Assembly: GCA_025463925.1 (NCBI GenBank)
Contig: JAODBK010000072.1
Coordinates: 1 to 64,000 of the forward strand
Direction: 5' to 3'
Origin: Acidimicrobiales bacterium
GTDB lineage: Bacteria > Actinomycetota > Acidimicrobiia > Acidimicrobiales > AC-14
DNA length: 64,000 nt
Of this stretch, positions 16,802 through 24,324 are shown one piece after another (within the stretch, counting starts at the first letter, position 1; every line of letters starts with the position of its first letter). A program made the position numbers and the translations under genes. Below the pieces are notes generated by a model. It was not told the origin of the DNA, ran no database searches, and was given only the letters and a program-made list of their open reading frames with translations.

Positions 16802-17163
16802 ACGGGCAGGCGCTGCTGGACCAACCGGTGCCGGCGATGGTGTCGCGCGAGCTCCTGATCGTGAAGCACGACGCCGAACGGGTGCACGACCTCGTGCGCT
16901 CGCCGGACGGGCGCGGCGTCGACGAAGCGTGCACGTTGCTCGAGTCGGCCGGCGCGCGCATGGCCGAGGCGGCGTCCCATCCCGGTGTGCCGGCGACGAC
17001 CGCGCGCCAGTTGCTGCGCGCCCGCGACACCGTCGACGCCCATCTGCTGGCCGCGGGGAGCCTCAACGAACTGGCGATGGTCGACGACGCCCGCCGCCTC
17101 CTGCTGCGGGCCGCCAACGTCATCATCTCGTCGTTCGATTCCGACGCCGCGGCAACCGGCTGA
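16798..17163 (+). CDS. hypothetical helical protein, 121 aa
   Basis: I do not recognise this 121-residue protein. It is predicted to be mostly helical, soluble and without a signal peptide (for example VSRELLIVKHDAERVHDLV and DDARRLLLRAANVIISSF). Its GTG overlaps the stop of the frameshifted PhoU-like gene, so the two form a coupled pair between the arsenic and phosphate clusters. It may work with the PhoU-like partner; that is only context. Confidence 0.55.
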   Translation: MNGQALLDQPVPAMVSRELLIVKHDAERVHDLVRSPDGRGVDEACTLLESAGARMAEAASHPGVPATTARQLLRARDTVDAHLLAAGSLNELAMVDDARRLLLRAANVIISSFDSDAAATG

Positions 17164-17237
17164 GTTGCCACCTCAGCGATGGTGTACATCTCGCTGCTCG
17201 GGCTGTAGTACGGCAGACTTGACCCACACGATGTAGC

Positions 17238-17257
17238 CCACGGCGCCGGCGCCGTGG
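17238..17257. terminator. 20-nt perfect palindrome upstream of the PHO box
   Basis: CCACGGCGCC followed directly by its reverse complement lies 75 bp after the 121-aa gene and 26 bp before the PHO box. It may end the upstream transcript or be a protein-binding site. There is no loop, so a hairpin would have to open two or more central pairs. Confidence 0.4.
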
Positions 17258-17282
17258 ATCGCCGGCCGTGCGGCCGTCCACG

Positions 17283-17310
17283 GTTCAGCCCGTGTTCACC
17301 CTGCGTTCGT
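17283..17310 (+). promoter_or_regulatory. PHO box: three GTTC repeats with exact 11-nt period
   Basis: GTTCAGC at 17283, GTTCACC at 17294 and GTTCGTT at 17305 start exactly 11 nt apart, matching direct-repeat-unit PHO boxes bound by PhoP in Streptomyces. The array ends 67 bp before the pstS start. It predicts phosphate-starvation induction of pstS and the downstream overlapping genes. Confidence 0.7.
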
Positions 17311-17377
17311 TCCGAGGCCACGAGTTCGTTCATCGGTCCTCTTACCGTCATCAACGTGACGACCTCAGGAGGACAGT

Positions 17378-18448
17378 GTGATCCGACGTAGTTCGCTCGT
17401 GGCGGCCCTCGTGCTGACGCTCGCGCTCGTGGCGGGGGCCTGCAGCTCCAGCAAGTCGAAGACGAGTACCAGCAGCGGCGGTACCACCGCCACCACCGTG
17501 GCCGGGGCCAACGACACCGCTTCGCTCTCCGGCGCCGGCTCGACGTTCGTCAACACGATTCTTCAGGAGTGGGTGAAGGGCTACAAGGCGGTGGCCCCGC
17601 ACGTGGCGATCAACTATCAGAGCGTCGGCTCGGGCGCCGGCATCCAGCAGCTGATCGCCAAGACCGTCGACTTCGCCGGATCGGACGTGGCGCTCAAGGC
17701 GGACGAGGCCACGAAGGTCGGCGACCCGGTCCAGATCCCCTGGGTCGCGGGCGGCATCGCCGTCGAGTACAACCTCTCCGGGGTCACCGACCTCAAGCTG
17801 TCGGGTCCGACGCTCGCCGGCATCTTCGCCGGGAAGATCAAGAAGTGGGACGACGCCGCGATCAAGGCCGACAACAGCGGCACCACGCTGCCGAGCACGG
17901 CCATCCAGGTCGTCCACCGCTCGGACGGGTCGGGCACGACGTCGGTGTTCACCTCCTACCTCTCCGCGGTGGCGCCCACCACGTGGACCTACGGCGCCGC
18001 GAAGGACGTGCCCTGGCCGACCGGCACCGGGGCCAAGGGCTCCGACGGCGTCAACGGCGCGGTGAAGGCCAGCACGGGAGCGATCGGCTACGCCGAGGTC
18101 AGCTATCCGAAGAACACGCCGGGCCTCGGGATCGCGTTGATCAAGAACGCGAGCGGTCAGTTCGTCGGCCCGACCACCGCCGCGGTCACCGCGGCGCTGG
18201 CCTCGGCCACGCCCAATGCCGACGGCACGCTCAAGATCAACTACCAGCCGGCCGACGCCGCGGCCTACCCGATCAGCACGACGACCTACGTGATCTACGC
18301 GAAGTCGCTGGCCGCCGACAAGCTGACGGCGCTCAAGCACTGGATCGCCTGGGTGCTGACCGACGGTCAGACATCCGCCGCCGGCTTGGACTACGCACCG
18401 CTGCCGCAGTCGATCCTCGACAAGGCACTCCAAGCAGTCAACGCCTGA
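17378..18448 (+). CDS. pstS: phosphate ABC transporter substrate-binding lipoprotein
   Basis: A 356-residue lipoprotein: the signal peptide ends in the lipobox LVAGAC with the lipidated Cys near residue 23. Phosphate-binding segments LSGAGSTF and HRSDGSGTTSVF are characteristic of PstS. Start GTG 17378 is set by AGGAGG five bases upstream. It stands alone: no pstC, pstA or pstB follow, so the rest of the transporter must be encoded elsewhere. A response regulator starts 3 bp after its stop. Confidence 0.93.
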   Translation: MIRRSSLVAALVLTLALVAGACSSSKSKTSTSSGGTTATTVAGANDTASLSGAGSTFVNTILQEWVKGYKAVAPHVAINYQSVGSGAGIQQLIAKTVDFAGSDVALKADEATKVGDPVQIPWVAGGIAVEYNLSGVTDLKLSGPTLAGIFAGKIKKWDDAAIKADNSGTTLPSTAIQVVHRSDGSGTTSVFTSYLSAVAPTTWTYGAAKDVPWPTGTGAKGSDGVNGAVKASTGAIGYAEVSYPKNTPGLGIALIKNASGQFVGPTTAAVTAALASATPNADGTLKINYQPADAAAYPISTTTYVIYAKSLAADKLTALKHWIAWVLTDGQTSAAGLDYAPLPQSILDKALQAVNA

Positions 18449-18451
18449 CGG

Positions 18452-19156
18452 GTGGCCGCGCCCGAGACGACCGTGCTCGTCGTGGAGGACGAGGAGTCGT
18501 TCGTCGAAGCGCTCATCGTCGGGCTGAAGCGGGAGGGGTTCCGGGTCAAGGCGGCCCGGGATGGCGAGGAGGCGCTGGCGTTGTTCGACAGCGTCCAGCC
18601 CGACCTCGTCCTCCTCGACATCATGCTGCCCCGGATGTCGGGCCTGGATGTCTGCCGCGAGATCCGGACCCGCTCCCGCGTACCGATCATCATCGTCTCC
18701 GCCAAGACCGCCGAGATCGACACCGTCGTCGGTCTCGAGGTCGGGGCGGACGACTACGTCACCAAGCCGTACCGCCTCCGGGAGCTCGTCGCCCGGATGC
18801 GGGCGGCGCTCCGCCGGGTGCCGCCGAGCCTGGACGAGGACGACGGTGGCGTCGACGCGATCGAGGTCGGCGACGTGCGCCTGGATGCCGGCAAGCACGA
18901 GGTGCACGTGCGGGGCCGCCGGGTCGACCTCCCGCTGAAGGAGTTCGACGTCCTCGAGGTGCTCCTGGTCAACGCCGGCCGCGTCGTGACCCGCGACATG
19001 CTGATCGACCGGGTGTGGGGCGCGAACTACGTCGGCGACACCAAGACGCTCGACGTCCACATCAAGCGGTTGCGGGCGAAGGTGGAGGACGACCCGTCCA
19101 TTCCGCAGCGCATCGTGACGATTCGAGGATTGGGATATAAGTTCGAGTCTTCCTGA
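18452..19156 (+). CDS. regX3: OmpR-family response regulator (PhoP/RegX3-like)
   Basis: A 234-residue regulator with a receiver domain (acidic pair Glu12-Asp13, phosphoacceptor Asp56 in LLDIMLP, Lys in VTKPYR) and a C-terminal winged helix ending in TIRGLGYKFESS. The closest functional class is PhoP/RegX3, phosphate regulators. No histidine kinase is adjacent. Lying 3 bp after pstS and overlapping phoU (TGATG), it probably activates its own operon through the PHO box. Confidence 0.88.
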   Translation: MAAPETTVLVVEDEESFVEALIVGLKREGFRVKAARDGEEALALFDSVQPDLVLLDIMLPRMSGLDVCREIRTRSRVPIIIVSAKTAEIDTVVGLEVGADDYVTKPYRLRELVARMRAALRRVPPSLDEDDGGVDAIEVGDVRLDAGKHEVHVRGRRVDLPLKEFDVLEVLLVNAGRVVTRDMLIDRVWGANYVGDTKTLDVHIKRLRAKVEDDPSIPQRIVTIRGLGYKFESS

Positions 19157-19839
19157 TGCAAACGCGCCACGGGTTCGACGAGCAGCTCCGTGAGGTGCGG
19201 ACGAACGTGCTGCGCCTGGCGGCGCTGGCCCGCGAGGCCGTCACCGCCGCCACCGAGGCGCTGCTCGCAGGCGAGGCCGGGACGGTCGAGGCGGTCCTGC
19301 GGGTCGACGAGGAGATCGACGACCTGGTCGCCCACCTGGAGAACCAGTGCTTCGAGATGATGGCCCGGCAGCAGCCGATGGCCTCGGATCTCCGCACCCT
19401 GGTCGCGGTGCTCCGGGTGATCCACGAGCTCGAGCTGACCGGCGACCTGATGACGTCGGTGGCCAGTGCCAGCGGCCGGCTCCGGGTCATGACGCTGAAT
19501 CCCCGCCTTCGTGGGATCCTCGCCCGCATGGGGGCCCAGGTCGGCGAGCAGCTCGACCTGGCCGCCAAGGCCTTCGACGAGTGCGACATCGGCGCGGTCG
19601 ATCAGCTGGAGCAGATGGACGACGGGATGTCCGAGATGTCCCGCGAGCTGTTCGCGGTGCTGTTCGACCTCGGCACCGGCGAGGCCGACGCGCTGCGCCG
19701 GGCGGTCGACCTGGCCCTCGTCGCCCGGTTCTTCCAGCGGGCGGCCGACCACGCCGTCAACGTGGGCGCACGCGTCCGCTACATGGTCGTGGGCGAGATG
19801 CCCGCGCCGCATCCGGTGCGCGACGTGGTGGGGCCATGA
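19156..19839 (+). CDS. phoU: phosphate signalling protein PhoU
   Basis: A 227-residue PhoU of normal length with two three-helix repeats, each containing the E/D-x3-D metal-binding pattern, and a C-terminal LVARFFQRAADHAVNVG signature. PhoU represses the Pho response when phosphate is plentiful by linking the Pst transporter with the sensor kinase. ATG overlaps the regulator stop and its own stop overlaps the ppk1 start (ATGA), so translation is coupled. Confidence 0.92.
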   Translation: MQTRHGFDEQLREVRTNVLRLAALAREAVTAATEALLAGEAGTVEAVLRVDEEIDDLVAHLENQCFEMMARQQPMASDLRTLVAVLRVIHELELTGDLMTSVASASGRLRVMTLNPRLRGILARMGAQVGEQLDLAAKAFDECDIGAVDQLEQMDDGMSEMSRELFAVLFDLGTGEADALRRAVDLALVARFFQRAADHAVNVGARVRYMVVGEMPAPHPVRDVVGP

Positions 19840-21974
19840 CGGAGCCGGTCGCGCCGCTGGCGGAACGGATGCCGCAGAGCCCGCCGGGGAACGAGGTCGC
19901 GTACCTCAACCGCGAGCTCTCGTGGCTCGACTTCAACGCCCGCGTGCTGGCGTTGGCGTGCGATCCCGCGGTGCCACTGCTCGAGCGCGTGAAGTTCCTC
20001 GCCATCTACAGCGAGAACCTCGACGAGTTCTTCCAGGTCCGCGTGTCGGGGATCAAGGACCAGCAGGCCGCCGGCCTCCGGGCGATCTCGCCCGACGGGC
20101 TGACGCCGACGCAGCAGTTGAAGGAGATCCGCGCCCGGGTCGCCGATCAGGTCGAGACGCAGATCTCGACGTTCCTGAACGACGTCGTTCCAGCCCTCGC
20201 ACGGTCGGGCATCGTGCTGTCGGACTGGGCCACCCTCGACGACGACGATCGCGAGCACATGGATCGCGTGTTCGCCGACCGCATCTTCCCCGTCCTGACG
20301 CCGCTCGCGGTCGACCCGGGCCACCCGTTCCCCTACATCTCCTCGATGTCGCTGAACCTGGCTGTCAGTCTCCGCAACCCGGCATCGGGCGACCGGCGGT
20401 TCGCGCGGGTGAAGGTGCCGCCGATCCTGCCGCGGTTCGTCGTGATGCCGGACGGCGAGCGCTTCGTCCCGCTCGAGCAGGTGATCGCGGCGCATCTCGA
20501 CGTGCTCTTCCCGGGCATCGACGTCGAGTCGAGCTGGGCGTTCCGGGTCACCCGCAACGCCGACCTGGCGCTCGAGGAAGAGGAGGCCGATGACCTCCTG
20601 CTCGCGGTGGAGCTGGAGTTGCGCCGCCGGCGCTTCGGCCGGGCCGTCCGGCTGGAGGTCGAAGCCGGCATGCCGATCGAGGTGGAGGAGCTCCTGACGC
20701 GCGAGCTCGAGCTCGGCGCCGACGACGTGTACCGCAGCCCGGGCCCCCTCGAGCTGGCCGGCCTGTGGGCGGTGTACGAGGTCGACCTCCCGGAGCTGAA
20801 GGAAGAGCCCTGGATACCCGTGACGCAGCCGGCGCTGGCCGGCGTGGAGGAGCCACTCGATCTGTTCGCGATCCTCCGCGAGCGCGACATCCTCGTGCAC
20901 CACCCGTACGACTCGTTCACGACCTCGGTCGAGGCCTTCGTCCAGCAGGCGGCCACCGACCCGCGCGTGCTCGCGATCAAGATGACGCTGTACCGCACGT
21001 CGGGCGACAGCCCGATCGTCAAGGCGCTGATCGAGGCGGCCGAGCGCGGCAAGCAGGTCGTGGCGCTGGTGGAGGTGAAGGCCCGGTTCGACGAGCAGGC
21101 CAACATCGCATGGGCCCGCGCCCTCGAGGAGGCGGGCGTCCACGTCGTCTACGGGCTGCTCGGCCTGAAGACCCACACCAAGACCTGTCTGGTCGTGCGC
21201 GACGAGGGTGACGGCATGCGGCGCTATTGCCACGTGGGCACCGGCAACTACAACAGCAAAACGGCCCGCATCTACGAGGATGTCGGGCTGCTGACGGCCG
21301 ATCCCGACATCGGCGCCGACCTCAGCGACCTGTTCAACTACCTCACCGGCTACAGCCGCCTGGTGCGGTACCGCAAGCTCCTCGTGGCGCCGATCACGCT
21401 CCGCGACGCGATGCTCGAGCTGATCCGCGAGCAACGGACGGCGCCGGACGGCACCGGTCGCATCGTGATGAAGATGAACAGCCTCGTCGACCACATCATG
21501 ATCGACGCGCTGTACGACGCATCGCGCGCCGGAGTGCAGGTCGACCTGATCGTGCGCGGCATCTGCTGCCTGCGGCCCGGCGTCCCGGGTCTCTCGGACA
21601 ACATCCGCGTCCGCTCACTGGTCGGCCGGTACCTGGAGCACTCGCGCATCTTCGCGTTCGGCCCGCGTGGCGACCGGCGCTACTACATCGGCTCGGCCGA
21701 CCTCATGCCCCGCAACCTCGACCGGCGAATCGAGGCGGTCGCTCCGGTGCAGGACCCGGAGCTGCAGGCGCGGTTGCAGGAGGTGCTCGACGTCAACCTG
21801 GCCGACGACACGCTGGCGTGGGAGCTCGGTCCCGACGGCGCGTGGCAGAAGGTGAAGAGCGCCGAGCACATGAGCACGCAGGAGGCGCTGCAGCGGCGGG
21901 CGACCGAACGAGCCCGGCGGGGCCGCGAGCCGGCCCGCCTGCGCCGCGTCGAGAACCCGCCCGAGCCGGCGTGA
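19836..21974 (+). CDS. ppk1: polyphosphate kinase 1
   Basis: A 712-residue enzyme, full family length, which polymerises the gamma phosphate of ATP into polyphosphate. The N-terminal domain begins YLNRELSWLDFNARVL. The catalytic core contains MTLYRTSGDSPIV and RYCHVGTGNYN with the phosphorylated His466, followed by the second conserved domain with IYEDVGLLTADP. Start ATG 19836 overlaps the phoU stop. Its placement in a phosphate-controlled operon with ppx and CHAD links uptake to polyphosphate storage. Confidence 0.95.
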   Translation: MTEPVAPLAERMPQSPPGNEVAYLNRELSWLDFNARVLALACDPAVPLLERVKFLAIYSENLDEFFQVRVSGIKDQQAAGLRAISPDGLTPTQQLKEIRARVADQVETQISTFLNDVVPALARSGIVLSDWATLDDDDREHMDRVFADRIFPVLTPLAVDPGHPFPYISSMSLNLAVSLRNPASGDRRFARVKVPPILPRFVVMPDGERFVPLEQVIAAHLDVLFPGIDVESSWAFRVTRNADLALEEEEADDLLLAVELELRRRRFGRAVRLEVEAGMPIEVEELLTRELELGADDVYRSPGPLELAGLWAVYEVDLPELKEEPWIPVTQPALAGVEEPLDLFAILRERDILVHHPYDSFTTSVEAFVQQAATDPRVLAIKMTLYRTSGDSPIVKALIEAAERGKQVVALVEVKARFDEQANIAWARALEEAGVHVVYGLLGLKTHTKTCLVVRDEGDGMRRYCHVGTGNYNSKTARIYEDVGLLTADPDIGADLSDLFNYLTGYSRLVRYRKLLVAPITLRDAMLELIREQRTAPDGTGRIVMKMNSLVDHIMIDALYDASRAGVQVDLIVRGICCLRPGVPGLSDNIRVRSLVGRYLEHSRIFAFGPRGDRRYYIGSADLMPRNLDRRIEAVAPVQDPELQARLQEVLDVNLADDTLAWELGPDGAWQKVKSAEHMSTQEALQRRATERARRGREPARLRRVENPPEPA

Positions 21975-23476
21975 GCAACAACCGCGAGACCGAGGCGAAG
22001 CTCGTCGCGCACGCGGGCTTCCACATGCCCGACCTCGACGGCGTCGTCGAGGGCGTGACCGCAGAGGCGCTCACGCCGGAGCGGCTCGACGCGACCTACT
22101 ACGACACCGACGATCTGCGCCTCGCCCGGGCCGGCGTGACCGTGCGCTACCGGACCGCCGGTGGCGTCGGCACCTGGACGGTGAAGCTGCCCGACGGCGA
22201 GGAGGGCCCGGCCCTCGTGCGGCGAGAGCTCAACTTCGACGGGTCGCCCGGCGCGGCGCCGCAACCCGTGAGCGACCTCGTCCTCGCATTGATGCGGTCC
22301 CGTCGGCTGGCGCCGGTCGCCCGGTTGAAGACGGCGCGCTCGGGAGTCTCGTTGCGCGACGCCGAGAGCTCGCGATTGGCCGACGTGGTGGACGACGAGG
22401 TGTCCGTCTACGAGGGCCGCCGCGTCGCGGCACGGTTCCGCGAGGTCGAGGTCGAGTTGTTCGTCGAAGGCCGGGCCGGGCACGCGCTGCTGGAGGCGGT
22501 CACGGCGCGCCTGGTCGAAGCCGGGTGCCGAGCCGAGCCGGCGGTTCCGAAGGTGATCCGCGCCCTCGGCCACCGCGCCCTGGAGCCGCCCGACGTCGTC
22601 GTCGCCGACCTCGACGACCGCACGACCGCGGCCGAGTTCGTCCGCAGTGCGCTGGCCGCGTCGGTCGAGCGCTTGTTGCGGCACGACCCCGGTGTGCGGA
22701 TCGGCGACGACGCCGAGGACGTCCACCAGGCGCGGGTCGCGACGCGCCGGTTGCGCTCGGACCTCCGCACGTTGGCGTCGCTGCTCGACACCGATTGGGC
22801 CGCCGCGCTCACCGACGAGCTCCGCTGGCTGGGCGGCACCCTCGGCGCGGTGCGCGACGCCGACGTGCTGGGCGAGCGGCTCCGCCGGCAGGCCGGCCTC
22901 CTGCCGGAGCGCGACGCCGCCGGTTTGAGTGGTTTGTTCCGGCGGTTGGCCCGCCAGCGCGACGAGGGCCGGGCCGCCCTGCTCGCGGCGATGGCCAGCC
23001 CGCGCTACGTGGCGCTGCTCGACCTCCTGGTCGGCGCCGCGCAGGCGCCGGTGCTGTCGCCCGAGGCCGACGCCAAGGCGATCGAGGTCGCGCCCGACCT
23101 GGTGGCCCGGCGGTGGCGCCACCTCGCGCGGGCCGTCGACGCCCTCGGCGACGATCCGCCGGACGCGGACCTGCACCAGGTGCGCATCCTCGCCAAGCGG
23201 TGCCGGTACGCGTCCGAGGCGGTGGCGCCGGTCGTCGGCAAGGTGGCCCGGCGGTTCGCCACCGGGGTGGCGGAGCTGCAGTCGGTCCTCGGTGACCACC
23301 AGGACGCGGTTGTCGCGGAAGGGTGGCTGCGCGAGGCCGCGGCGGCGATCCCCAATGCCGCGCTCGTGTGTGGCGAGCTCATCGCGTTGAACCGAGAAGA
23401 GGCGCGGCGGCACCGCGACGACTGGCAGCACGCGTGGAAGGCGGCTTCGGCCAAGAAGCTGCGGTCGTGGCTGTAG
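21971..23476 (+). CDS. CYTH-CHAD domain protein
   Basis: A 501-residue protein. The N-terminal CYTH domain (about 1-200; RETEAKL at the start, RYRTAGG and WTVKLP in the tunnel) belongs to the triphosphate tunnel metalloenzymes. The C-terminal CHAD domain (about 215-501) has the conserved histidines in VHQARVATRRLRSDLR and LHQVRILAKRCRYASE. CHAD domains bind polyphosphate granules, and CYTH domains hydrolyse triphosphates. GTG overlaps the ppk1 stop. It is probably a polyphosphate-associated triphosphatase. Confidence 0.9.
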   Translation: MSNNRETEAKLVAHAGFHMPDLDGVVEGVTAEALTPERLDATYYDTDDLRLARAGVTVRYRTAGGVGTWTVKLPDGEEGPALVRRELNFDGSPGAAPQPVSDLVLALMRSRRLAPVARLKTARSGVSLRDAESSRLADVVDDEVSVYEGRRVAARFREVEVELFVEGRAGHALLEAVTARLVEAGCRAEPAVPKVIRALGHRALEPPDVVVADLDDRTTAAEFVRSALAASVERLLRHDPGVRIGDDAEDVHQARVATRRLRSDLRTLASLLDTDWAAALTDELRWLGGTLGAVRDADVLGERLRRQAGLLPERDAAGLSGLFRRLARQRDEGRAALLAAMASPRYVALLDLLVGAAQAPVLSPEADAKAIEVAPDLVARRWRHLARAVDALGDDPPDADLHQVRILAKRCRYASEAVAPVVGKVARRFATGVAELQSVLGDHQDAVVAEGWLREAAAAIPNAALVCGELIALNREEARRHRDDWQHAWKAASAKKLRSWL

Positions 23477-23874
23477 AAGCAGACACGGTGCGCGCCGCGG
23501 GCGGCGTGGTGTGGCGCGAGGGCCCAGCGGGGAACGAGGTCCTGCTCGTCCATCGCCCGAAGTACGACGACTGGTCCCTGCCGAAAGGCAAGCTCGAGCC
23601 CGGGGAGACCGACGAGGAAGCCGCGGTTCGGGAGGTCGCCGAGGAGACCGGCCTGCAGTGCCGGCTCGGCGACGAGATCGGGTCGGTGAGCTACACCGAT
23701 CGCCGTGGGCGCCCGAAGGTGGTCCGCTACTGGTCGATGGCGGCCGGCGAGGGCGAGTTCGTCCCACAGGACGAGGTCGACGCCGTGCAGTGGGTCGGCC
23801 TCGACGAGGCGCGGCGCGTGCTCTCGTACGACACCGACCGGCGCGTGCTGGACCAGTTCACGCGACGGCGATGA
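23467..23874 (+). CDS. NUDIX hydrolase (MutT1 N-domain-like)
   Basis: A 135-residue NUDIX enzyme with the box GKLEPGETDEEAAVREVAEE. The sequence AAGGVVWREG...LVHRPKYDDWSLPKGK is that of the N-terminal half of mycobacterial MutT1, which hydrolyses 8-oxo-GTP or diadenosine polyphosphates. GTG 23467 overlaps the CHAD gene by 10 bp; GTG 23488 is an alternative start. Its stop overlaps the next ATG (ATGA), and that gene encodes the other half of MutT1. Confidence 0.85.
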   Translation: MAVEADTVRAAGGVVWREGPAGNEVLLVHRPKYDDWSLPKGKLEPGETDEEAAVREVAEETGLQCRLGDEIGSVSYTDRRGRPKVVRYWSMAAGEGEFVPQDEVDAVQWVGLDEARRVLSYDTDRRVLDQFTRRR

Positions 23875-24308
23875 TCCTGCTCGTGCGCCACGCCAAGGCC
23901 GGGAGCCGGCACCACTGGGACGGCCCCGACCGGCGCCGGCCGCTGTCGAAGGCCGGCTTCCGCCAGGCGGCGGACCTCGTCGACCTGCTGCTGCCGTACC
24001 AGCCGACGCGGGTCGTCTCGAGCCCGTACTTGCGCTGCGTCCAGACGGTCGAGCCACTCGCCGAGAAGATCGGCGCCGAGGTCACGACGGCGGCGCCGCT
24101 CGCCGAGGGCGCGTCGGTGAGCGCCCTCATGCAGCTCATCACGCAGGCCGACCAGGAGGTGTCGGTGCTCTGCAGTCACGGCGACATGATCCCGGCCGCG
24201 CTCGAGACGCTCGGCGTGCGGTGGCGGGATCGCTGTACGAAGGGCTCGACGTGGGTACTGTCGCTGGCATCCGTTTCGGACGCCCGTTACCTGCCGCCAC
24301 CGAGTTGA
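23871..24308 (+). CDS. SixA-like histidine phosphatase (MutT1 C-domain-like)
   Basis: A 145-residue histidine phosphatase superfamily protein with the RHG motif as LLVRHAKAG, the second arginine in SSPYLRCVQT, and the second catalytic His in VLCSHGDMI. It corresponds to the C-terminal domain of mycobacterial MutT1, here a separate protein coupled by ATGA to the NUDIX gene. Targets could be phosphohistidine or nucleotide products of its partner. Confidence 0.83.
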   Translation: MILLVRHAKAGSRHHWDGPDRRRPLSKAGFRQAADLVDLLLPYQPTRVVSSPYLRCVQTVEPLAEKIGAEVTTAAPLAEGASVSALMQLITQADQEVSVLCSHGDMIPAALETLGVRWRDRCTKGSTWVLSLASVSDARYLPPPS

Positions 24309-24324
24309 GAGCGCGCCACTAGCC

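Noticed and set aside
17164-17280. Possible minus-strand gene remnant before the PHO box
   Set aside because: A 37-codon stretch reads smoothly but has no start with a ribosome site and no recognisable family.
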